The position numbers and the translations under genes were made by a program. A stretch of 64,000 nucleotides of DNA, taken from positions 1 to 64,000 of the forward strand of contig NZ_SISF01000020.1 in NCBI RefSeq assembly GCF_004310285.1. Reading direction: 5' to 3'. Positions 8,036-18,149 of this stretch are shown here, piece after piece; position 1 is the first letter of the stretch; each line of letters starts with the position of its first letter. Origin of the DNA: Agrobacterium cavarae (lineage in GTDB: Bacteria; Pseudomonadota; Alphaproteobacteria; Rhizobiales; Rhizobiaceae). Below the pieces are notes generated by a model that did no database searches, was not told the DNA's origin, and saw only the letters and a program-made list of their open reading frames with translations.

Positions 8036-8230
8036 TCACCTCGGCGTTTTGGCTATGGACAACTCAACGTGATCCTTGTGGTTGCACTTGCTGCATCGGA
8101 GAAGCTTCTTAAGGCCGTCAAGCGCCCTCCCTAGGGTCGTTCTCGACGTGCTCAAGTCGGCGCCCTCGTAATCGAAGCAGCCCACGGTAATCCAGACGCC
8201 GCAGCACCTCGCGGCCGGGACATATGACAA
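8036..8230 (-). CDS. Small hypothetical protein with CxxC zinc-knuckle-like motif
   Basis: A 64-codon frame ending three bases before the SRAP start. It has CCGVWITVGCFDYEGAD and a C-terminal LLRCSKCNHKD CxxC motif, the style of short rhizobial proteins that may bind zinc. Start uncertain. The tight spacing to SRAP and the downstream position behind the LexA box favour a real, SOS-co-transcribed gene, but coding support is moderate. Confidence 0.45.
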   Translation of the reverse strand: MSYVPAARCCGVWITVGCFDYEGADLSTSRTTLGRALDGLKKLLRCSKCNHKDHVELSIAKTPR

Positions 8231-8270
8231 AAATCTGCTCGTCCTTCAGTGCCGACCGCGTTGATAGCCT

Positions 8271-8471
8271 TCAGCGGGCATCGCGTTCCTCGCTCGGCAT
8301 CCATCCTCTCGTGTATCCCGCACTCATGGCCGCGGTTGCCAATGCAAGCTGCTCGCGCAGGTGCCGCACGTCCTCCATCAACGTCTGGATGGCAGCTCGG
8401 TGGTCCCCATCATGCCATGCGACGAGGTGGGCAACAGGATCTGCTACAGAATTTTTCGACGTCGGGCGCAC
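8271..8471 (-). CDS. Small hypothetical protein, first gene behind a LexA box
   Basis: The preferred start is GTG at 8471, with ACGGAG eight bases upstream, giving a 66-residue product; the frame itself continues to 8540. The helix IQTLMEDVRHLREQLALA and the ending AMSAGYTRGW resemble short coiled-coil rhizobial proteins of unknown role. The LexA box at 8545-8559 would place the promoter right upstream, followed in order by the CxxC protein and SRAP. Confidence 0.55.
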   Translation of the reverse strand: MRPTSKNSVADPVAHLVAWHDGDHRAAIQTLMEDVRHLREQLALATAAMSAGYTRGWMPSEERDAR

Positions 8472-8544
8472 GTTCTCATCTCCGTTTTCGAAGTTCAATT
8501 TCCGAATGTTGTGGTCGGAAGCAAGCGCGTTTCGTACCATCTAT

Positions 8545-8559
8545 GTTCTTTTTATGTTC
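8545..8559. promoter_or_regulatory. LexA (SOS) box
   Basis: GTTC-N7-GTTC, an exact match to the alphaproteobacterial SOS box. It is upstream of the leftward small gene-CxxC-SRAP set and about 220 bp before the rightward nuclease. Confidence 0.75.
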
Positions 8560-8776
8560 TTGTTAATGTAAGAGTCAATAACGATTCAATTGAGGGGCGC
8601 GGGTCTGTCGGAGTTCAACAAATCGGCGTCGACACCCGGGCACCCTGTCGTTCGCCTTTGCCTTTGTAGCGCTGAAGGGATAGTGCGCAGGGCGCTGTAA
8701 TCGGTAGCTCTTGAGCTATCTCTTTCACGAAACGAACGGACTATCTCCAAGCCTAGGCTCAATCTGGAATTATGAC

Positions 8777-9259
8777 ATGATGAAGACAACCTCGCTCGTA
8801 TTTGCCTTGGCGTTCACTCCCTCGCTTGCTGCACCGGCCGATATTATCGGGCGGGCATCCGTCATCGACGGCGATACGATCGAGATAAATGGCGTGCGGG
8901 TTCGCTTCGAAGGCATCGACGCACCTGAGAGCCGGCAGACGTGCGAGAACGCTGCCGGAGAGGCGTATAGGTGCGGTCAGGCGAGCGCGAAAGCTTTGGA
9001 TGCCTTCCTGGCCAAATCGCGCCCCACGATATGCACGGCGACTGGTACCAGCTACGACCGGATCGTAGGCTATTGCGTGCGCGCCGACGGGACGGACGTC
9101 AACACTTGGATGGTGCGCAATGGGCACGCCATCGACTGGCCGAAGTACTCTGGTAGCCGCTACGCCTCTCAACAGTCGGAAGCCCAAGCGGCGCATGCCG
9201 GCATATGGGCCGGCGCATTCGACCCTCCCTGCCTTGTACGCGGCGCGCGATGCGATTGA
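8777..9259 (+). CDS. Secreted thermonuclease-family (SNase-like) protein
   Basis: Staphylococcal-nuclease-like OB-fold protein with a signal peptide (MMKTTSLVFALAFTPSLAAP). The SNase core is visible: VIDGDTIEINGVRVRFEGIDAPE (first Asp/Glu/Arg cluster, given here in full as the key motif region from about residue 27), then Cys-containing AYRCGQ, and the second half YDRIVGYC with the catalytic-type Arg, and a HAGIW motif. A further Cys pair at the C terminus suggests disulfides. 161 aa is usual. Start chosen at the Met-Met pair; upstream frame to 8711 is not signal-like. Confidence 0.85.
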   Translation: MMKTTSLVFALAFTPSLAAPADIIGRASVIDGDTIEINGVRVRFEGIDAPESRQTCENAAGEAYRCGQASAKALDAFLAKSRPTICTATGTSYDRIVGYCVRADGTDVNTWMVRNGHAIDWPKYSGSRYASQQSEAQAAHAGIWAGAFDPPCLVRGARCD

Positions 9260-9369
9260 GGCATGGCGGCGCATGATGGGCTAGCCGGGTTGCGCCACTC
9301 TTGAGGCGGTGGTTGTTTGGGACGTTCTGTCGTTGGTTCGGTTGAATGGTCAGCAAAAGGAGAAAAACC

Positions 9370-9510
9370 ATGAGTGACAAGAAGCCAGACCCATCAAGCG
9401 ATGCCGCCCGCACCGGTGAAGATGCAGATAAAGATCGCGAGGAACTCAAGAAGAAAGCCGAGAAAGGCATTGAAGACGCTACTGGCAAGAAGCCGAAGGG
9501 TGAAATCTAA
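9370..9510 (+). CDS. Very small Lys/Glu/Asp-rich protein (46 aa)
   Basis: ATG at 9370 with AAGGAG eight bases upstream. The product begins MSDKKPDPSSD, has a Glu/Lys helical centre (REELKKKAEKGIED) and ends KKPKGEI. It looks soluble and disordered to helical. No domain recognised. The good ribosome site and Rhizobium-like composition favour a real gene. Confidence 0.6.
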   Translation: MSDKKPDPSSDAARTGEDADKDREELKKKAEKGIEDATGKKPKGEI

Positions 9511-9598
9511 CCGAATAAATTGGGGTCAAGGCGAAGTCCTGCAGTCCGAACTATGTTCCTCATTCTCAATTTCGCACTTCTGGCAAAGAGTCGGGCGG

Positions 9599-9871
9599 CT
9601 AGCCATCTGCATAGCGACTGAGACATCGAAACCCCATCTCGCAGAGGTCGCCGTCGGGATGGCATAGACGGTCGCAACCCATAGCCAGGCGTCGGCGGAG
9701 CCTGGAGAAGCTCACACTGGCGCCGAACTTCGCAACAGCCGCTTTTCGTTCGAAGCTATCAACGTGTTCACACCGGATACACTCGATTTCGATGGTGGGC
9801 AGGCGGACGTCCTTCAGAGTGTAGCTGCGCTCGCTGTCGGGCGTCGGTCTGATTTTAGGCGTCTTGGCCAC
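9599..9871 (-). CDS. Hypothetical zinc-knuckle-like small protein
   Basis: Start assigned to GTG at 9871, preceded by AAGGGAG; the frame continues to 9946. The protein has LPTIEIECIRCEHVDSFERK (CxxC-like), then a helix AAVAKFGASVSFSRLRRRLAM, GCDRL and CEMGFRCLSR with further cysteines. This Cys-rich, FSRLRRRLA-containing pattern recurs in short proteins of rhizobia, phage-like and chromosomal, with no assigned function. Four cysteines could bind one zinc. Confidence 0.7.
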   Translation of the reverse strand: MAKTPKIRPTPDSERSYTLKDVRLPTIEIECIRCEHVDSFERKAAVAKFGASVSFSRLRRRLAMGCDRLCHPDGDLCEMGFRCLSRYADG

Positions 9872-10063
9872 TACACCAACTCCCTTCGGGATCTCTGAGA
9901 ACTTCGGATATCCACATCCCTCCATGATAACAAAAATATTTTCCACGAAAGGTGCAATGTAGAATCTGCTTACGGTTTTGATTCAACTTCACGAATCTGC
10001 CGTGTTGCTAATCTTGAGCGATGATTCCTGATTTTCAGGCATCTTGACGCCGAGCAAGATACG

Positions 10064-10078
10064 GAACAGAAGGGGAAC
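10064..10078. promoter_or_regulatory. LexA (SOS) box of the imuA-imuB-dnaE2 operon
   Basis: GAAC-N7-GAAC, exact alphaproteobacterial SOS box, 65 bp before the imuA start. Mutasome operons are known LexA targets. Confidence 0.85.
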
Positions 10079-10142
10079 AATCAAGTTCTAGCGACATGAT
10101 GTCGTCCCTGTTCCACTGCGATTTCGGAAGGATTCGTAACCG

Positions 10143-10895
10143 ATGTCGGCTGCCCGCGATCAAGTGATTACTGGTCTGCGAGAGCGCATCTCTTCCATTC
10201 AAGGAGAGGGCGTGAAGAAGGCAGGGTGCCTAGCTTTCGGCGTCGATGAGATCGACGCAATCCTTCCGGGAGGCGGCCTGGCGTATGGCGCGCTGCATGA
10301 ATTCGCGGGCGGCGGTTCTGGAACCGTTGACGGAGCGGCCGCCGCGCTGTTCGCAGCCGGCATTGCCGCACGCACGAAAGGTCCGATCGTCTGGTGCCTG
10401 ACGAGGCCTGACCTTTTCTTCCCCGCGCTCGCTCAGGCGGGGCTGCATCCTCGCAGAGTAATCTTCGTCGAAAGCGACAAGGAAGAGGACGTCGCTGCTA
10501 GCATGGAGGAAGCCCTTTCATTCGGAGGTCTTGGCGCAGTTGTCGGGGAAATGGTCAGACTGCCGATGGTCGTCAGCAGACGCCTGCAGCTCGTCGCAGA
10601 ACGTACAGGCACCATGGCGCTCGTGGTACGGCGGTGGCGAAGGCAGACCGAGGCCAGTGATTTCGGTCAACCGACCGCTGCCACGACACGGTGGCGCGTG
10701 GGTTTACTTCCTTCAGAGTCGCTCCCCGTCCCAGGCATCGGGCGGCCTAGGTGGTATTTGGAATTGCTCAGGTCGCGTGCGGGCGAGTGTAGAGAGTTTT
10801 GCGTCGGAGCGTGTGATGAGCAGGGTCGTATCGATCTATTTTCCGGATTTGGCCACGGACAGGATCAGGAGGGACGATCCCTCGATACCGGGTGA
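10143..10895 (+). CDS. imuA: ImuA, mutasome accessory protein (RecA/SulA-like)
   Basis: First gene of the SOS mutasome operon that performs translesion synthesis in many alphaproteobacteria. The 250-aa product has the ImuA pattern: FGVDEIDAILPGGGLAYGALHEF at residues 32-54, a RecA-like core with IVWCLTRPDLF and RRVIFVESDKE, and RRLQLVAERTGTMALVVRRWR followed by TRWRV. It ends inside the imuB coding region (80-bp overlap), which argues for translational coupling. ImuA is thought to link the complex to RecA. Role assigned by family and gene order. Confidence 0.93.
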   Translation: MSAARDQVITGLRERISSIQGEGVKKAGCLAFGVDEIDAILPGGGLAYGALHEFAGGGSGTVDGAAAALFAAGIAARTKGPIVWCLTRPDLFFPALAQAGLHPRRVIFVESDKEEDVAASMEEALSFGGLGAVVGEMVRLPMVVSRRLQLVAERTGTMALVVRRWRRQTEASDFGQPTAATTRWRVGLLPSESLPVPGIGRPRWYLELLRSRAGECREFCVGACDEQGRIDLFSGFGHGQDQEGRSLDTG

Positions 10896-12327
10896 GCAGC
10901 CGATCGCTGTGATTTCAAAGAGTGGATCCAAGCGATGGGTATCCGCGGCCGATGGCGCCGCAAGGAAGATTGGGGTCCGTGTTGGGATGCCCGCCGCCAA
11001 GGCGCAGGCAATCTTCCAGGGTCTTATATTGGTTGATGCTGATCCCGCCGCGGATGCTGTCGCACTCAATCGTATCGGTTTCTGGGCGCTTGCGCACTAT
11101 TCGCCGATCGTTGCAGTCGACGGCGTTGACGGTCTCGTCATGGATACCGAGGGCGCGGATCATCTTCAGGGCGGGGAGGTGCCGATGACGACCGGTATCG
11201 TGAACACCTTCCTGTCGCGAAAGCTGACGGCGAAGGTTGCCGTGGCAGATACCTGGGGAGCGGCCCACGCGTGTGTTCGGGCCATCAACCGCGACACTGT
11301 GATAGTGCCTCGCGGTGAAATAGTGCGCGCAGTCGAGAAACTCCCGATCTCTCTGTTGAGGCTCTCCGACAAGATCGTCCAGGATCTCCGTGTTCTTGGC
11401 TTCCATTCGATCGGCGAACTGGCGAACACGCCGCGTGCGCCTCTGGCGCTTCGTTTCGGACCGGAAGTCGGCAGGAGACTGGACCAGATTTTTGGTCGAG
11501 TATCGGAGCCGATCGATCCCATAAGGACGGCGGATCTTGTCGAGGTCTCCCGTTCTTTCCAGGAGCCGATCGGAGCGGCGGAAACGATCGACAAGTACGT
11601 CGGCAGGTTGGTGGTCCAACTTGTGGCGGAACTAGAGAAGCGCGGACTTGGCGCGCGAAGGACCGATCTCATCGTCCACAAGGTAGACAACACCATTCAA
11701 GCAATACGCGCCGGAACTGCGAAGCCCGCACGCGACGTCGGCTGGCTGACGAAACTCTTCAAGGACCGGACCGAGAAGATAGAGCCAGGATTCGGTATCG
11801 AGAGACTTGTTCTTGTCGCCGTCGCGGTCGAACCTTTGGTCGAGGAGCAGAGGGCATCATCGCTCGTCGAGGAGGAGCATGGCGACATCACTCCGCTGAT
11901 CGACATCTTTGCGAACCGTGGGCAACGGGTATATCGAGTGGCGCCCGTCGCCTCCGATGTTCCTGAGAGGAGTGTCCAGCGGGTCCCGGCCATTGCGGAC
12001 GCTGTGGAGACTGCGTGGGTAAGCCATTGGCGGAGACCCGTGAGGTTGTTCGACCGACCGGAGCAGATCCAGGCGATCGCTCTCATGCCCGACTATCCGC
12101 CAGCAAGCGTGACGTGGCGCGGGAAGCGCCATCGCGTGAAGCGAGCCGACGGCCCAGAACGCATTTTCGGCGAATGGTGGATGCGGCCCACGGAACTGGA
12201 GGCCGTGCGGGACTACTTCGTCATAGAGAATGATGACGGCGAGCGCTTCTGGATTTTTCGCTCTGGAGACGGGATCGACCCGGAGACGGGCTCGCATAAG
12301 TGGTTCATGCACGGAATTTTCGCATGA
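10816..12327 (+). CDS. imuB: ImuB, Y-family polymerase-like mutasome scaffold
   Basis: Catalytically degenerate Y-family polymerase homologue that bridges DnaE2, ImuA and the beta clamp. Start at 10816 ([19 protein letters not shown]) has GGAG six bases upstream; the longer frame from 10531 is only the imuA gene read in another frame. The palm region has [19 protein letters not shown] where active polymerases carry catalytic carboxylates, and a helix-hairpin-helix-like [25 protein letters not shown] follows. The C-terminal part (TSLVEEEHG region to the end) includes the WRGKRHRV and GEWW motifs typical of ImuB. 503 aa is normal. Its stop overlaps dnaE2 by four bases. Confidence 0.93.
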   Translation: MSRVVSIYFPDLATDRIRRDDPSIPGEQPIAVISKSGSKRWVSAADGAARKIGVRVGMPAAKAQAIFQGLILVDADPAADAVALNRIGFWALAHYSPIVAVDGVDGLVMDTEGADHLQGGEVPMTTGIVNTFLSRKLTAKVAVADTWGAAHACVRAINRDTVIVPRGEIVRAVEKLPISLLRLSDKIVQDLRVLGFHSIGELANTPRAPLALRFGPEVGRRLDQIFGRVSEPIDPIRTADLVEVSRSFQEPIGAAETIDKYVGRLVVQLVAELEKRGLGARRTDLIVHKVDNTIQAIRAGTAKPARDVGWLTKLFKDRTEKIEPGFGIERLVLVAVAVEPLVEEQRASSLVEEEHGDITPLIDIFANRGQRVYRVAPVASDVPERSVQRVPAIADAVETAWVSHWRRPVRLFDRPEQIQAIALMPDYPPASVTWRGKRHRVKRADGPERIFGEWWMRPTELEAVRDYFVIENDDGERFWIFRSGDGIDPETGSHKWFMHGIFA

Positions 12328-15300
12328 AGTACGCGGAGCTTCAGGTCACGACGCATTTCAGCTTCCTGCGTGGAGCTTCCTCGGCGCATGAACTGTTTGC
12401 GACGGCAAAGGAGCTTGGCATCGACGCCCTCGGCGTTGTCGACCGCAACAGCCTGGCTGGAATCGTGCGAGCGCTCGAGGCTTCTCGCGAGACAGGGGTG
12501 AGGCTAGTGGTAGGCTGTCGGCTCGATCTGCAGGACGGCACGTCAATCCTTGTCTATCCAACGAACAAGGCAGCCTACTCGCGGCTTACCCGCCTGATCA
12601 CTTTGGGGAAGGGCAGAGGCGGGAAGGACAACTGTATCCTTCATCTGGATGACCTTGCCGTTTACGCCGAAGGGATGGTCGGCATCCTCATGCCAGATCT
12701 TGCCGACGATGTCTGCGCCGTCCAACTTAGGAAGATGAACGAGATTTTCGGCCGGCGAGCTTACGTGGCGCTCAGTCTTCGGCGCAGGCCAAACGACCAG
12801 ATGAGGTTGCACGAGCTTTCGAACCTTGCGGCGAAGTTCAAGGTGAAGACGGTCGTCACCAACGACGTTCTCTTCCATGAGCCGTCGCGAAGACAGCTTC
12901 AGGATATCGTCACGTGCATCCGCACGAATACGACCATCGATGACGTCGGCTTCGACCGCGAACGTCACGCCGACCGCTATCTCAAGCCCCCAGAAGAAAT
13001 GGAGCGGTTGTTTCCGAGATACCCCGAAGCGCTTGCTCGGACGATGGAGATTGTGAGCCAGTGCACCTTTAGCTTGGAAGAACTGACATACGAATATCCC
13101 GAGGAGGCGCTGATCGACGGGATGGACGCCCAGCAGTCGCTGGAGCACTGCGTCCGCGAGTGCATCCCCAACCGTTATCCGGAAGGCCTGCCGCAGAGCG
13201 TGCTGCGAGCCGTCAGGCACGAGCTCGATCTGATCAAGGAGATGGAGTACGCGCCGTATTTTCTTACGGTCTACAGCATCGTTCGCTTTGCACGCTCACG
13301 AGGAATCCTATGCCAAGGAAGGGGATCGGCGGCGAACTCCGCAATTTGCTACATTCTTGGCGTCACGAGCATCGACCCCGAAACCAATGATTTGCTCTTC
13401 GAGCGCTTCGTTTCCAAGGAGCGTAACGAGCCGCCAGACATCGACGTCGATTTCGAACACGAGCGTCGGGAGGAGGTGATCCAGTGGATCTACAAGACAT
13501 ACGGGCGCGATCGCGCGGCGCTGGTCTGTACGGTGACGCGCTACCGCGCCAAGGGGGCGATCCGCGACGTCGGCAAGGCTATGGGTCTGCCGGAGGACGT
13601 GACCAAAGCCCTTTCGTCAGGGCTGTGGTCGTGGTCGGAGGAGGTGACGGAGCGCAATGTGCGCGAGCTGAACCTCAATCCCGACGACTACCGTCTTGTG
13701 ATGACGCTTCGTCTTGCTCGAGATCTCATGGGTGCTCCTCGACATCTCGGCCAGCATGTCGGTGGCTTCGTCCTGACGCGTTCGCGACTTGACGATCTTG
13801 TTCCGATAGAGCCTGCGGCGATGGAAGACCGGCAGGTGATCGAATGGGACAAGGACGACGTCGAAGCGCTCAAGATGATGAAGGTCGACGTGCTGGCACT
13901 CGGCATGCTCACCTGCATGCAAAAGGCCTTCGATCTTATTCGAGAGCATAAGCACGAGGATCTCGATCTTGCCAAGGTCCGGCAGGAAGACGGGGCGACA
14001 TATGCAATGATCCGCAAGGCCGACACGCTCGGCACTTTTCAGGTCGAGAGCCGGGCGCAGATGGCAATGCTGCCCAGGCTCAAGCCCAGAACGTTTTACG
14101 ATCTCGTCGTTCAAGTCGCAATCGTCAGGCCTGGGCCTATACAGGGCGATATGGTCCATCCCTATCTTCGTCGTCGGGAGGGCAAGGAGCCTGTCGAATA
14201 CCCGACGCCAGAGCTTGAAGCGGTGCTTGGCAAGACGCTTGGCGTGCCGCTGTTTCAAGAAAGCGCCATGAGGGTGGCGATGGTCTGCGCCGGGTTCACA
14301 GGCGGCGAGGCGGACCAGCTTCGCAAGTCGATGGCGACCTTCAAGTTCACAGGAGGGGTCTCACGCTTTAAGGATAAGCTCGTTAGCGGTATGGTGCGGA
14401 ACGGCTACACGCCGGAGTTTGCCGAGAAGACGTTCTCCCAGCTTGAGGGTTTCGGATCTTACGGTTTCCCGGAGAGCCACGCGGCGTCTTTCGCGCTCAT
14501 CGCCTATGCAAGCTGCTTCGTGAAATGTCATTACCCGGACGCTTTCGCGGCAGCGCTCATCAATTCGCAGCCAATGGGCTTTTACGCTCCAGCACAAATC
14601 ATCGGAGACGCCCAGAAGCATGGCGTCGAGGTACGGCCAATCTCCATCCAACATTCTCGATGGGACTGCACGCTCGAAGAAATTCCTGGCAGCAACCGAC
14701 ACGCCATCCGGCTAGGCATGCGCCAGGTTGCCGGGCTAGCCGCTCGGGATGCCGCGAGGATCGTGGCTGCCCGGATCGAGCGGCCGTTCGCGAGCATCGA
14801 CGATGTCTGGCGGAGATCGGGGGTCTCATCCGAGGCGCTTGTCCAACTTGCCGACGCAGATGCATTCAGGCCGGCATTCGGTATCGAGCGACGGGACGCA
14901 CTCTGGGCGATCAAAGCGTTGCGCGACGAGCCGCTGCCTCTCTTCGTGGCGGCCGCCGAACGGGAGATGCAGACGGTCGTCGAGCAGCAGGAGCCGGAAG
15001 TTGAACTCAGGCAGATGACCGAGGGGCATAACGTGGTCGAGGACTACCAGCACGTCGGCCTGACTCTGCGCGCGCACCCTTTGTCATTCCTGCGGCCGGA
15101 TCTTACCGCGCGCCGGATCGTCACATGTGCGGACGCGATGAATGCTCGAGATAAGGCGTGGGTCTGCGTTGCCGGGTTGGTTCTCGTCCGTCAGAAGCCC
15201 GGTAGCGCTAAGGGAGTGATGTTCATCACGATCGAGGACGAGACCGGCCCAGCGAACATCGTCGTTTGGCCGTCGCTTTTCGAGAAACAGCGTCGTATCG

Positions 15301-15584
15301 TGTTGAGCTCAAGCATGATGGCGATTCACGGCAAAATCCAGCGAGAAGGGGACGTAGTTCACTTGATCGCGCGGCAGCTTTACGACCTCTCTGCCGATCT
15401 GTCATCTCTGTCGGACCGCGACACCGGGTTTCGGAATCCCAGTGGTCGTGGCGATGAGTTCGCGCATGGCTCTCACGGTGGAGGAGATGTCCGGGACAGG
15501 CCAAAGCCGAACAAGGTGCGTGACATCTTCATCCCCGACCTCCACATCGACACTCTTAAGGTCAAGAGCCGGAATTTCCAGTAG
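12324..15584 (+). CDS. dnaE2: Error-prone DNA polymerase III alpha subunit DnaE2 (ImuC)
   Basis: The catalytic polymerase of the mutasome. Start at 12324 ([20 protein letters not shown]) overlaps the imuB stop (ATGA). Domains in order: PHP domain (1-280, beginning [15 protein letters not shown]), C-family polymerase core with [14 protein letters not shown] (about 345) and [13 protein letters not shown] (about 380, catalytic Asp pair), then VDVLALGML, [17 protein letters not shown] [15 protein letters not shown], tandem HhH, and an OB domain near 960-1030 with [11 protein letters not shown]. The 1086-aa length is typical of DnaE2, shorter than replicative DnaE1. The gene is complete, with nothing in the frame to suggest loss. 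Confidence 0.96.
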   Translation: MKYAELQVTTHFSFLRGASSAHELFATAKELGIDALGVVDRNSLAGIVRALEASRETGVRLVVGCRLDLQDGTSILVYPTNKAAYSRLTRLITLGKGRGGKDNCILHLDDLAVYAEGMVGILMPDLADDVCAVQLRKMNEIFGRRAYVALSLRRRPNDQMRLHELSNLAAKFKVKTVVTNDVLFHEPSRRQLQDIVTCIRTNTTIDDVGFDRERHADRYLKPPEEMERLFPRYPEALARTMEIVSQCTFSLEELTYEYPEEALIDGMDAQQSLEHCVRECIPNRYPEGLPQSVLRAVRHELDLIKEMEYAPYFLTVYSIVRFARSRGILCQGRGSAANSAICYILGVTSIDPETNDLLFERFVSKERNEPPDIDVDFEHERREEVIQWIYKTYGRDRAALVCTVTRYRAKGAIRDVGKAMGLPEDVTKALSSGLWSWSEEVTERNVRELNLNPDDYRLVMTLRLARDLMGAPRHLGQHVGGFVLTRSRLDDLVPIEPAAMEDRQVIEWDKDDVEALKMMKVDVLALGMLTCMQKAFDLIREHKHEDLDLAKVRQEDGATYAMIRKADTLGTFQVESRAQMAMLPRLKPRTFYDLVVQVAIVRPGPIQGDMVHPYLRRREGKEPVEYPTPELEAVLGKTLGVPLFQESAMRVAMVCAGFTGGEADQLRKSMATFKFTGGVSRFKDKLVSGMVRNGYTPEFAEKTFSQLEGFGSYGFPESHAASFALIAYASCFVKCHYPDAFAAALINSQPMGFYAPAQIIGDAQKHGVEVRPISIQHSRWDCTLEEIPGSNRHAIRLGMRQVAGLAARDAARIVAARIERPFASIDDVWRRSGVSSEALVQLADADAFRPAFGIERRDALWAIKALRDEPLPLFVAAAEREMQTVVEQQEPEVELRQMTEGHNVVEDYQHVGLTLRAHPLSFLRPDLTARRIVTCADAMNARDKAWVCVAGLVLVRQKPGSAKGVMFITIEDETGPANIVVWPSLFEKQRRIVLSSSMMAIHGKIQREGDVVHLIARQLYDLSADLSSLSDRDTGFRNPSGRGDEFAHGSHGGGDVRDRPKPNKVRDIFIPDLHIDTLKVKSRNFQ

Positions 15585-15605
15585 GGTGATCTAGCCGTTT
15601 GATCG

Positions 15606-15999
15606 TCAGCCTAGTGAAGATGTCCACTGTTTCGGCGGTTGAGGCTTCTTTCCGTCCGGTAGCATTCGTTGCAAGTGATCGTGAACGACGTCTGCACTGA
15701 ATGGCTTTCTCACGAATGTTGCACCTTCCGGGAGGTCGTCCACCTTGGGCATGATCTGTCCCGATGCGACTATGATTCCAATTTCCGGCCAGGACGTTGC
15801 GCTTTTTTTGGGTGATAAGCCATCGAGCTTGCTCGGCGGCATCTGCACGTCGGTAAAAAGGGAGTTGTACGCTGTCGCACGCTGCTCCAGGATCAATAAA
15901 GAGTGCTCGGGCTAGCCGCCTCCAGCACTCGAAATCCAGCGTCTTCCAGAATATCCGAAGCGTCCGTTCTTACGAGCGCATCGTCGTCTATACGGTTGG
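15606..15999 (-). pseudogene. Frameshifted response-regulator receiver domain
   Basis: Leftward sequence encodes a CheY-like receiver domain in two frames. The upstream piece reads DDDALVRTDASDILEDAGFRVLEAAS and ends at a TGA near 15897; the remainder continues in a shifted frame as LEQRATAYNSLFTDVQMP (phospho-acceptor Asp), IGIIVASGQ and ATFVRKPF (switch Lys). A second disturbed stretch (LDGLSPKKSATSW) sits where DGLxLA is expected. No start codon fits the upstream edge. I read it as a decayed single-domain response regulator rather than a sequencing artefact because more than one lesion is present. Confidence 0.7.
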
Positions 16000-16042
16000 G
16001 TTGTCCGGGAGTTTCGGGTTCGTGATGACCACAGGCGTCGTG

Positions 16043-16219
16043 CTAACGTTTGCTGCATGCACGAGGAGACATGTCCTGCCAGCCAGACCGATCATAAGCC
16101 CGCCGGCAGAAAAGGCGCGCATCACGCGCCTTGATTTCGAGGCCAGCCCATATCCGCGCGCGGGACAAGATCAGTTCCCCCTGGGGATTTACTGGAACGG
16201 TTGCGGTGGAATAGATCAT
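16043..16219 (-). pseudogene. Truncated AtaL-like (DUF1857/SRPBCC) gene remnant
   Basis: From the Met at 16219 the frame begins MIYSTATVPVNPQGELILSR and continues ARIWAGLEIKARDARLF, which matches the N terminus of DUF1857/AtaL-like START-fold proteins. The expected LPAGL follows only in another frame and a stop comes soon after, so about two thirds of the gene is missing. It lies 34 bp behind the NmrA-type gene on the same strand, probably once its operon partner. Confidence 0.55.
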
Positions 16220-16253
16220 GATCTTCTTCCTCGTTGTCGAGGGTTGGCCCGGT

Positions 16254-17123
16254 TCAGGCAGATGCGGCAAGTCGCGAGGCTAACTCGCGATAGCTGTGCA
16301 GCGGGCGGCCTAGGATTTGCGTCAGACGCTCGATATCGCCAGCGTTCGGAACCATGCCGTGGCTGACGTAGCGCTCAGCCATCAGGCGCATTTCATAGGC
16401 CATCCATTTGGGCATGATATTGGCGAGGTTCTGTTCGAGGCCGGATGGATCATCGCCGCCATAGACGACAGGACGATCCAGAATATCAGACCAGATGGCT
16501 GCGAGGTCCGAGCCGGTCAGCGTGTCCGGGCCGACCAGATTGATCGTCTCGCTCGGCAGCTTTTGGGCGGCGCGGTCGCGACGAACGAGCTCGGAGGCCG
16601 CCACTTCAGCGATATCCCTGGTATCGACCATGGCGACACCCTTGCTACCAATCGGCATCGGGTAGACAGCGTAGTTGAAGATGACGTCCTTGATCATGAC
16701 CTCGTTGTCGATGAAGTATGCCGGTCGCAAGATCGTGGCGCTAAAACCCATCGCCTCCAGCATGCGTTCCGCGCCAAACTTGACGGCGAAGTGCGGCACA
16801 TTCACAGCGCGATCGGCATCGAATACGGAGAGGTAGACGACACGTTCGACGCCGGCTTCGCGCGCAACGTTCAAGGCGATGATGGCCTGGGTGAATTCGT
16901 CACCGGCAACCGCGTTCAGCAGGAACAGCGTGCGGACTCCATTGAAGGCGCGGCGGAGCGCGTCGAGATCGAGCATGTCTCCCTGCACGACATCGACGTT
17001 CGAGGCAAAATCGGCCTTGGCGGGCTCACGCACGAGGACACGGACGTCCGCATTGCGTGCGATGAGCTGGTCGACGACATGGCGGCCGACACGGCCAGTG
17101 GCACCGGTTACGAGAATAGTCAT
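16254..17123 (-). CDS. NmrA-family NAD(P)-binding protein
   Basis: An atypical extended SDR of the NmrA/QOR2 type. The GATGRVGR glycine motif is at residues 7-14, then VLVREPAKA (cofactor-selecting Arg), a DMLDLDALRRAF helix start and the RVVYLSVFDA strand; ILRPAYFIDN sits where substrate-site residues occur. The classical YxxxK is absent, as usual for NmrA-like proteins, which act as redox sensors or quinone/aromatic reductases. It is divergent from a LysR regulator that probably controls it, a very common pairing. Confidence 0.88.
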   Translation of the reverse strand: MTILVTGATGRVGRHVVDQLIARNADVRVLVREPAKADFASNVDVVQGDMLDLDALRRAFNGVRTLFLLNAVAGDEFTQAIIALNVAREAGVERVVYLSVFDADRAVNVPHFAVKFGAERMLEAMGFSATILRPAYFIDNEVMIKDVIFNYAVYPMPIGSKGVAMVDTRDIAEVAASELVRRDRAAQKLPSETINLVGPDTLTGSDLAAIWSDILDRPVVYGGDDPSGLEQNLANIMPKWMAYEMRLMAERYVSHGMVPNAGDIERLTQILGRPLHSYRELASRLAASA

Positions 17124-17198
17124 TGGGGTTCTCCTTGGTTGCTGTGAACGACTTAGGTTTCGAAGACACCCCGACTATGGCTGGTTCACATTCAACCC

Positions 17199-17219
17199 AA
17201 TAGACGCTAAAATAGACGC
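17199..17219. promoter_or_regulatory. Tandem AATAGACGC repeats in LysR/NmrA divergent promoter
   Basis: Two exact copies of AATAGACGC spaced by one helical turn plus (12 bp start to start), 24 bp before the LysR gene. A plausible LysR or RNA polymerase contact site; not proven. Confidence 0.35.
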
Positions 17220-17242
17220 ATCGTCTCACTGGTGGAACACTC

Positions 17243-18133
17243 ATGGATTTGACTGCCCTTGTTGATTTTGTCACCGTTGCCCGCCATGGCGGCTTCGGCC
17301 GCGCTGCCCGCGGCTCCGGCCGCCCGAAGGCGACGCTTTCCCGCCGGGTCGCTGAACTGGAAGCAAGCCTCGGTATACGGCTGTTCGAACGCGGCTCACG
17401 GATGCTCAAGCTGACGGAGGAAGGGCGGGCGCTTCAAGAGCGGGCGGGTGCTCTGCTGATCGAACTAGACGAGACTGCCGCCGCCATTGCTTCCGGTGGC
17501 GACAAGCCGCGGGGCAGGTTGCGGATCAGCGCGCCATTGCTGTTCTCCCAGACTGCCATGGGTAAGCTGGCTGCCGGCTTCTCCCTTAAATATCCAGAGG
17601 TGCGCTTGGAGGTGACGACGGAGGATCGCCCTGTCGATATGGTGGAGGAGGGATACGACCTCGTTATCAGGGTGAACCCCGATCCAGACGAGAGCCTGGT
17701 GGGCCGCGCCTTCCTGCGTGACCGGTTGGTGGTCGTGGCGGCACCACACCTCGCATGCGACAGCGGCGCCGCTGTGCCAGTCGTCATACGCGGCACTCTG
17801 GATCAAACAAGGTCTTGGACAATTAACACTCCGACAGGGCAGATCAGTCTTCAAATCAATTCCGTGCTCAGCCTTTCCTCAATGACCATGGTGCGCGATG
17901 CGGTGCGCATGGGCGTCGGCGCAGCCCGCCTTCCTCTGTCTTTGGTAAGCCACGATCTCGCTGAGGGGCGACTGGTTCGTTGGGGAGATGTCGAAGGGCC
18001 GGAAACGGTGCTATGGGCGCTCTACCCATCACGTCGTCTCCTCAGCGCGCGGGTATCTGCCTTCCTTGACTATCTCAAGCAAGCCTTCCCATTGGGGACT
18101 GCCGATGAGCTGGCAGCCTATGTCGCGGAATAA
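17243..18133 (+). CDS. LysR family transcriptional regulator
   Basis: 296 aa. N-terminal winged HTH with ALVDFVTVARHGGFGRAARG and RRVAELEASLGIRLFERG, then an effector-binding domain beginning near residue 90 (GRLRISAPLLFSQ). The N terminus belongs to the CrgA-like group, in which SR(R)xxLE follows an unusual RPKATLSR helix. Divergent from the NmrA gene across a 119-bp gap with tandem repeats, so it likely regulates it in response to a small aromatic or electrophilic ligand (inference). Confidence 0.92.
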   Translation: MDLTALVDFVTVARHGGFGRAARGSGRPKATLSRRVAELEASLGIRLFERGSRMLKLTEEGRALQERAGALLIELDETAAAIASGGDKPRGRLRISAPLLFSQTAMGKLAAGFSLKYPEVRLEVTTEDRPVDMVEEGYDLVIRVNPDPDESLVGRAFLRDRLVVVAAPHLACDSGAAVPVVIRGTLDQTRSWTINTPTGQISLQINSVLSLSSMTMVRDAVRMGVGAARLPLSLVSHDLAEGRLVRWGDVEGPETVLWALYPSRRLLSARVSAFLDYLKQAFPLGTADELAAYVAE

Positions 18134-18149
18134 CTTTGCAGGCGTGACG

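Noticed and set aside
10531..10815. N-terminal extension of ImuB
   Set aside because: This stretch is imuA read in another frame; the ImuB family start and a ribosome site are at 10816.
16317..17147. 276-codon plus-strand open frame
   Set aside because: It is the antisense shadow of the NmrA gene; composition is His/Asp/Val-biased and no motif is seen.
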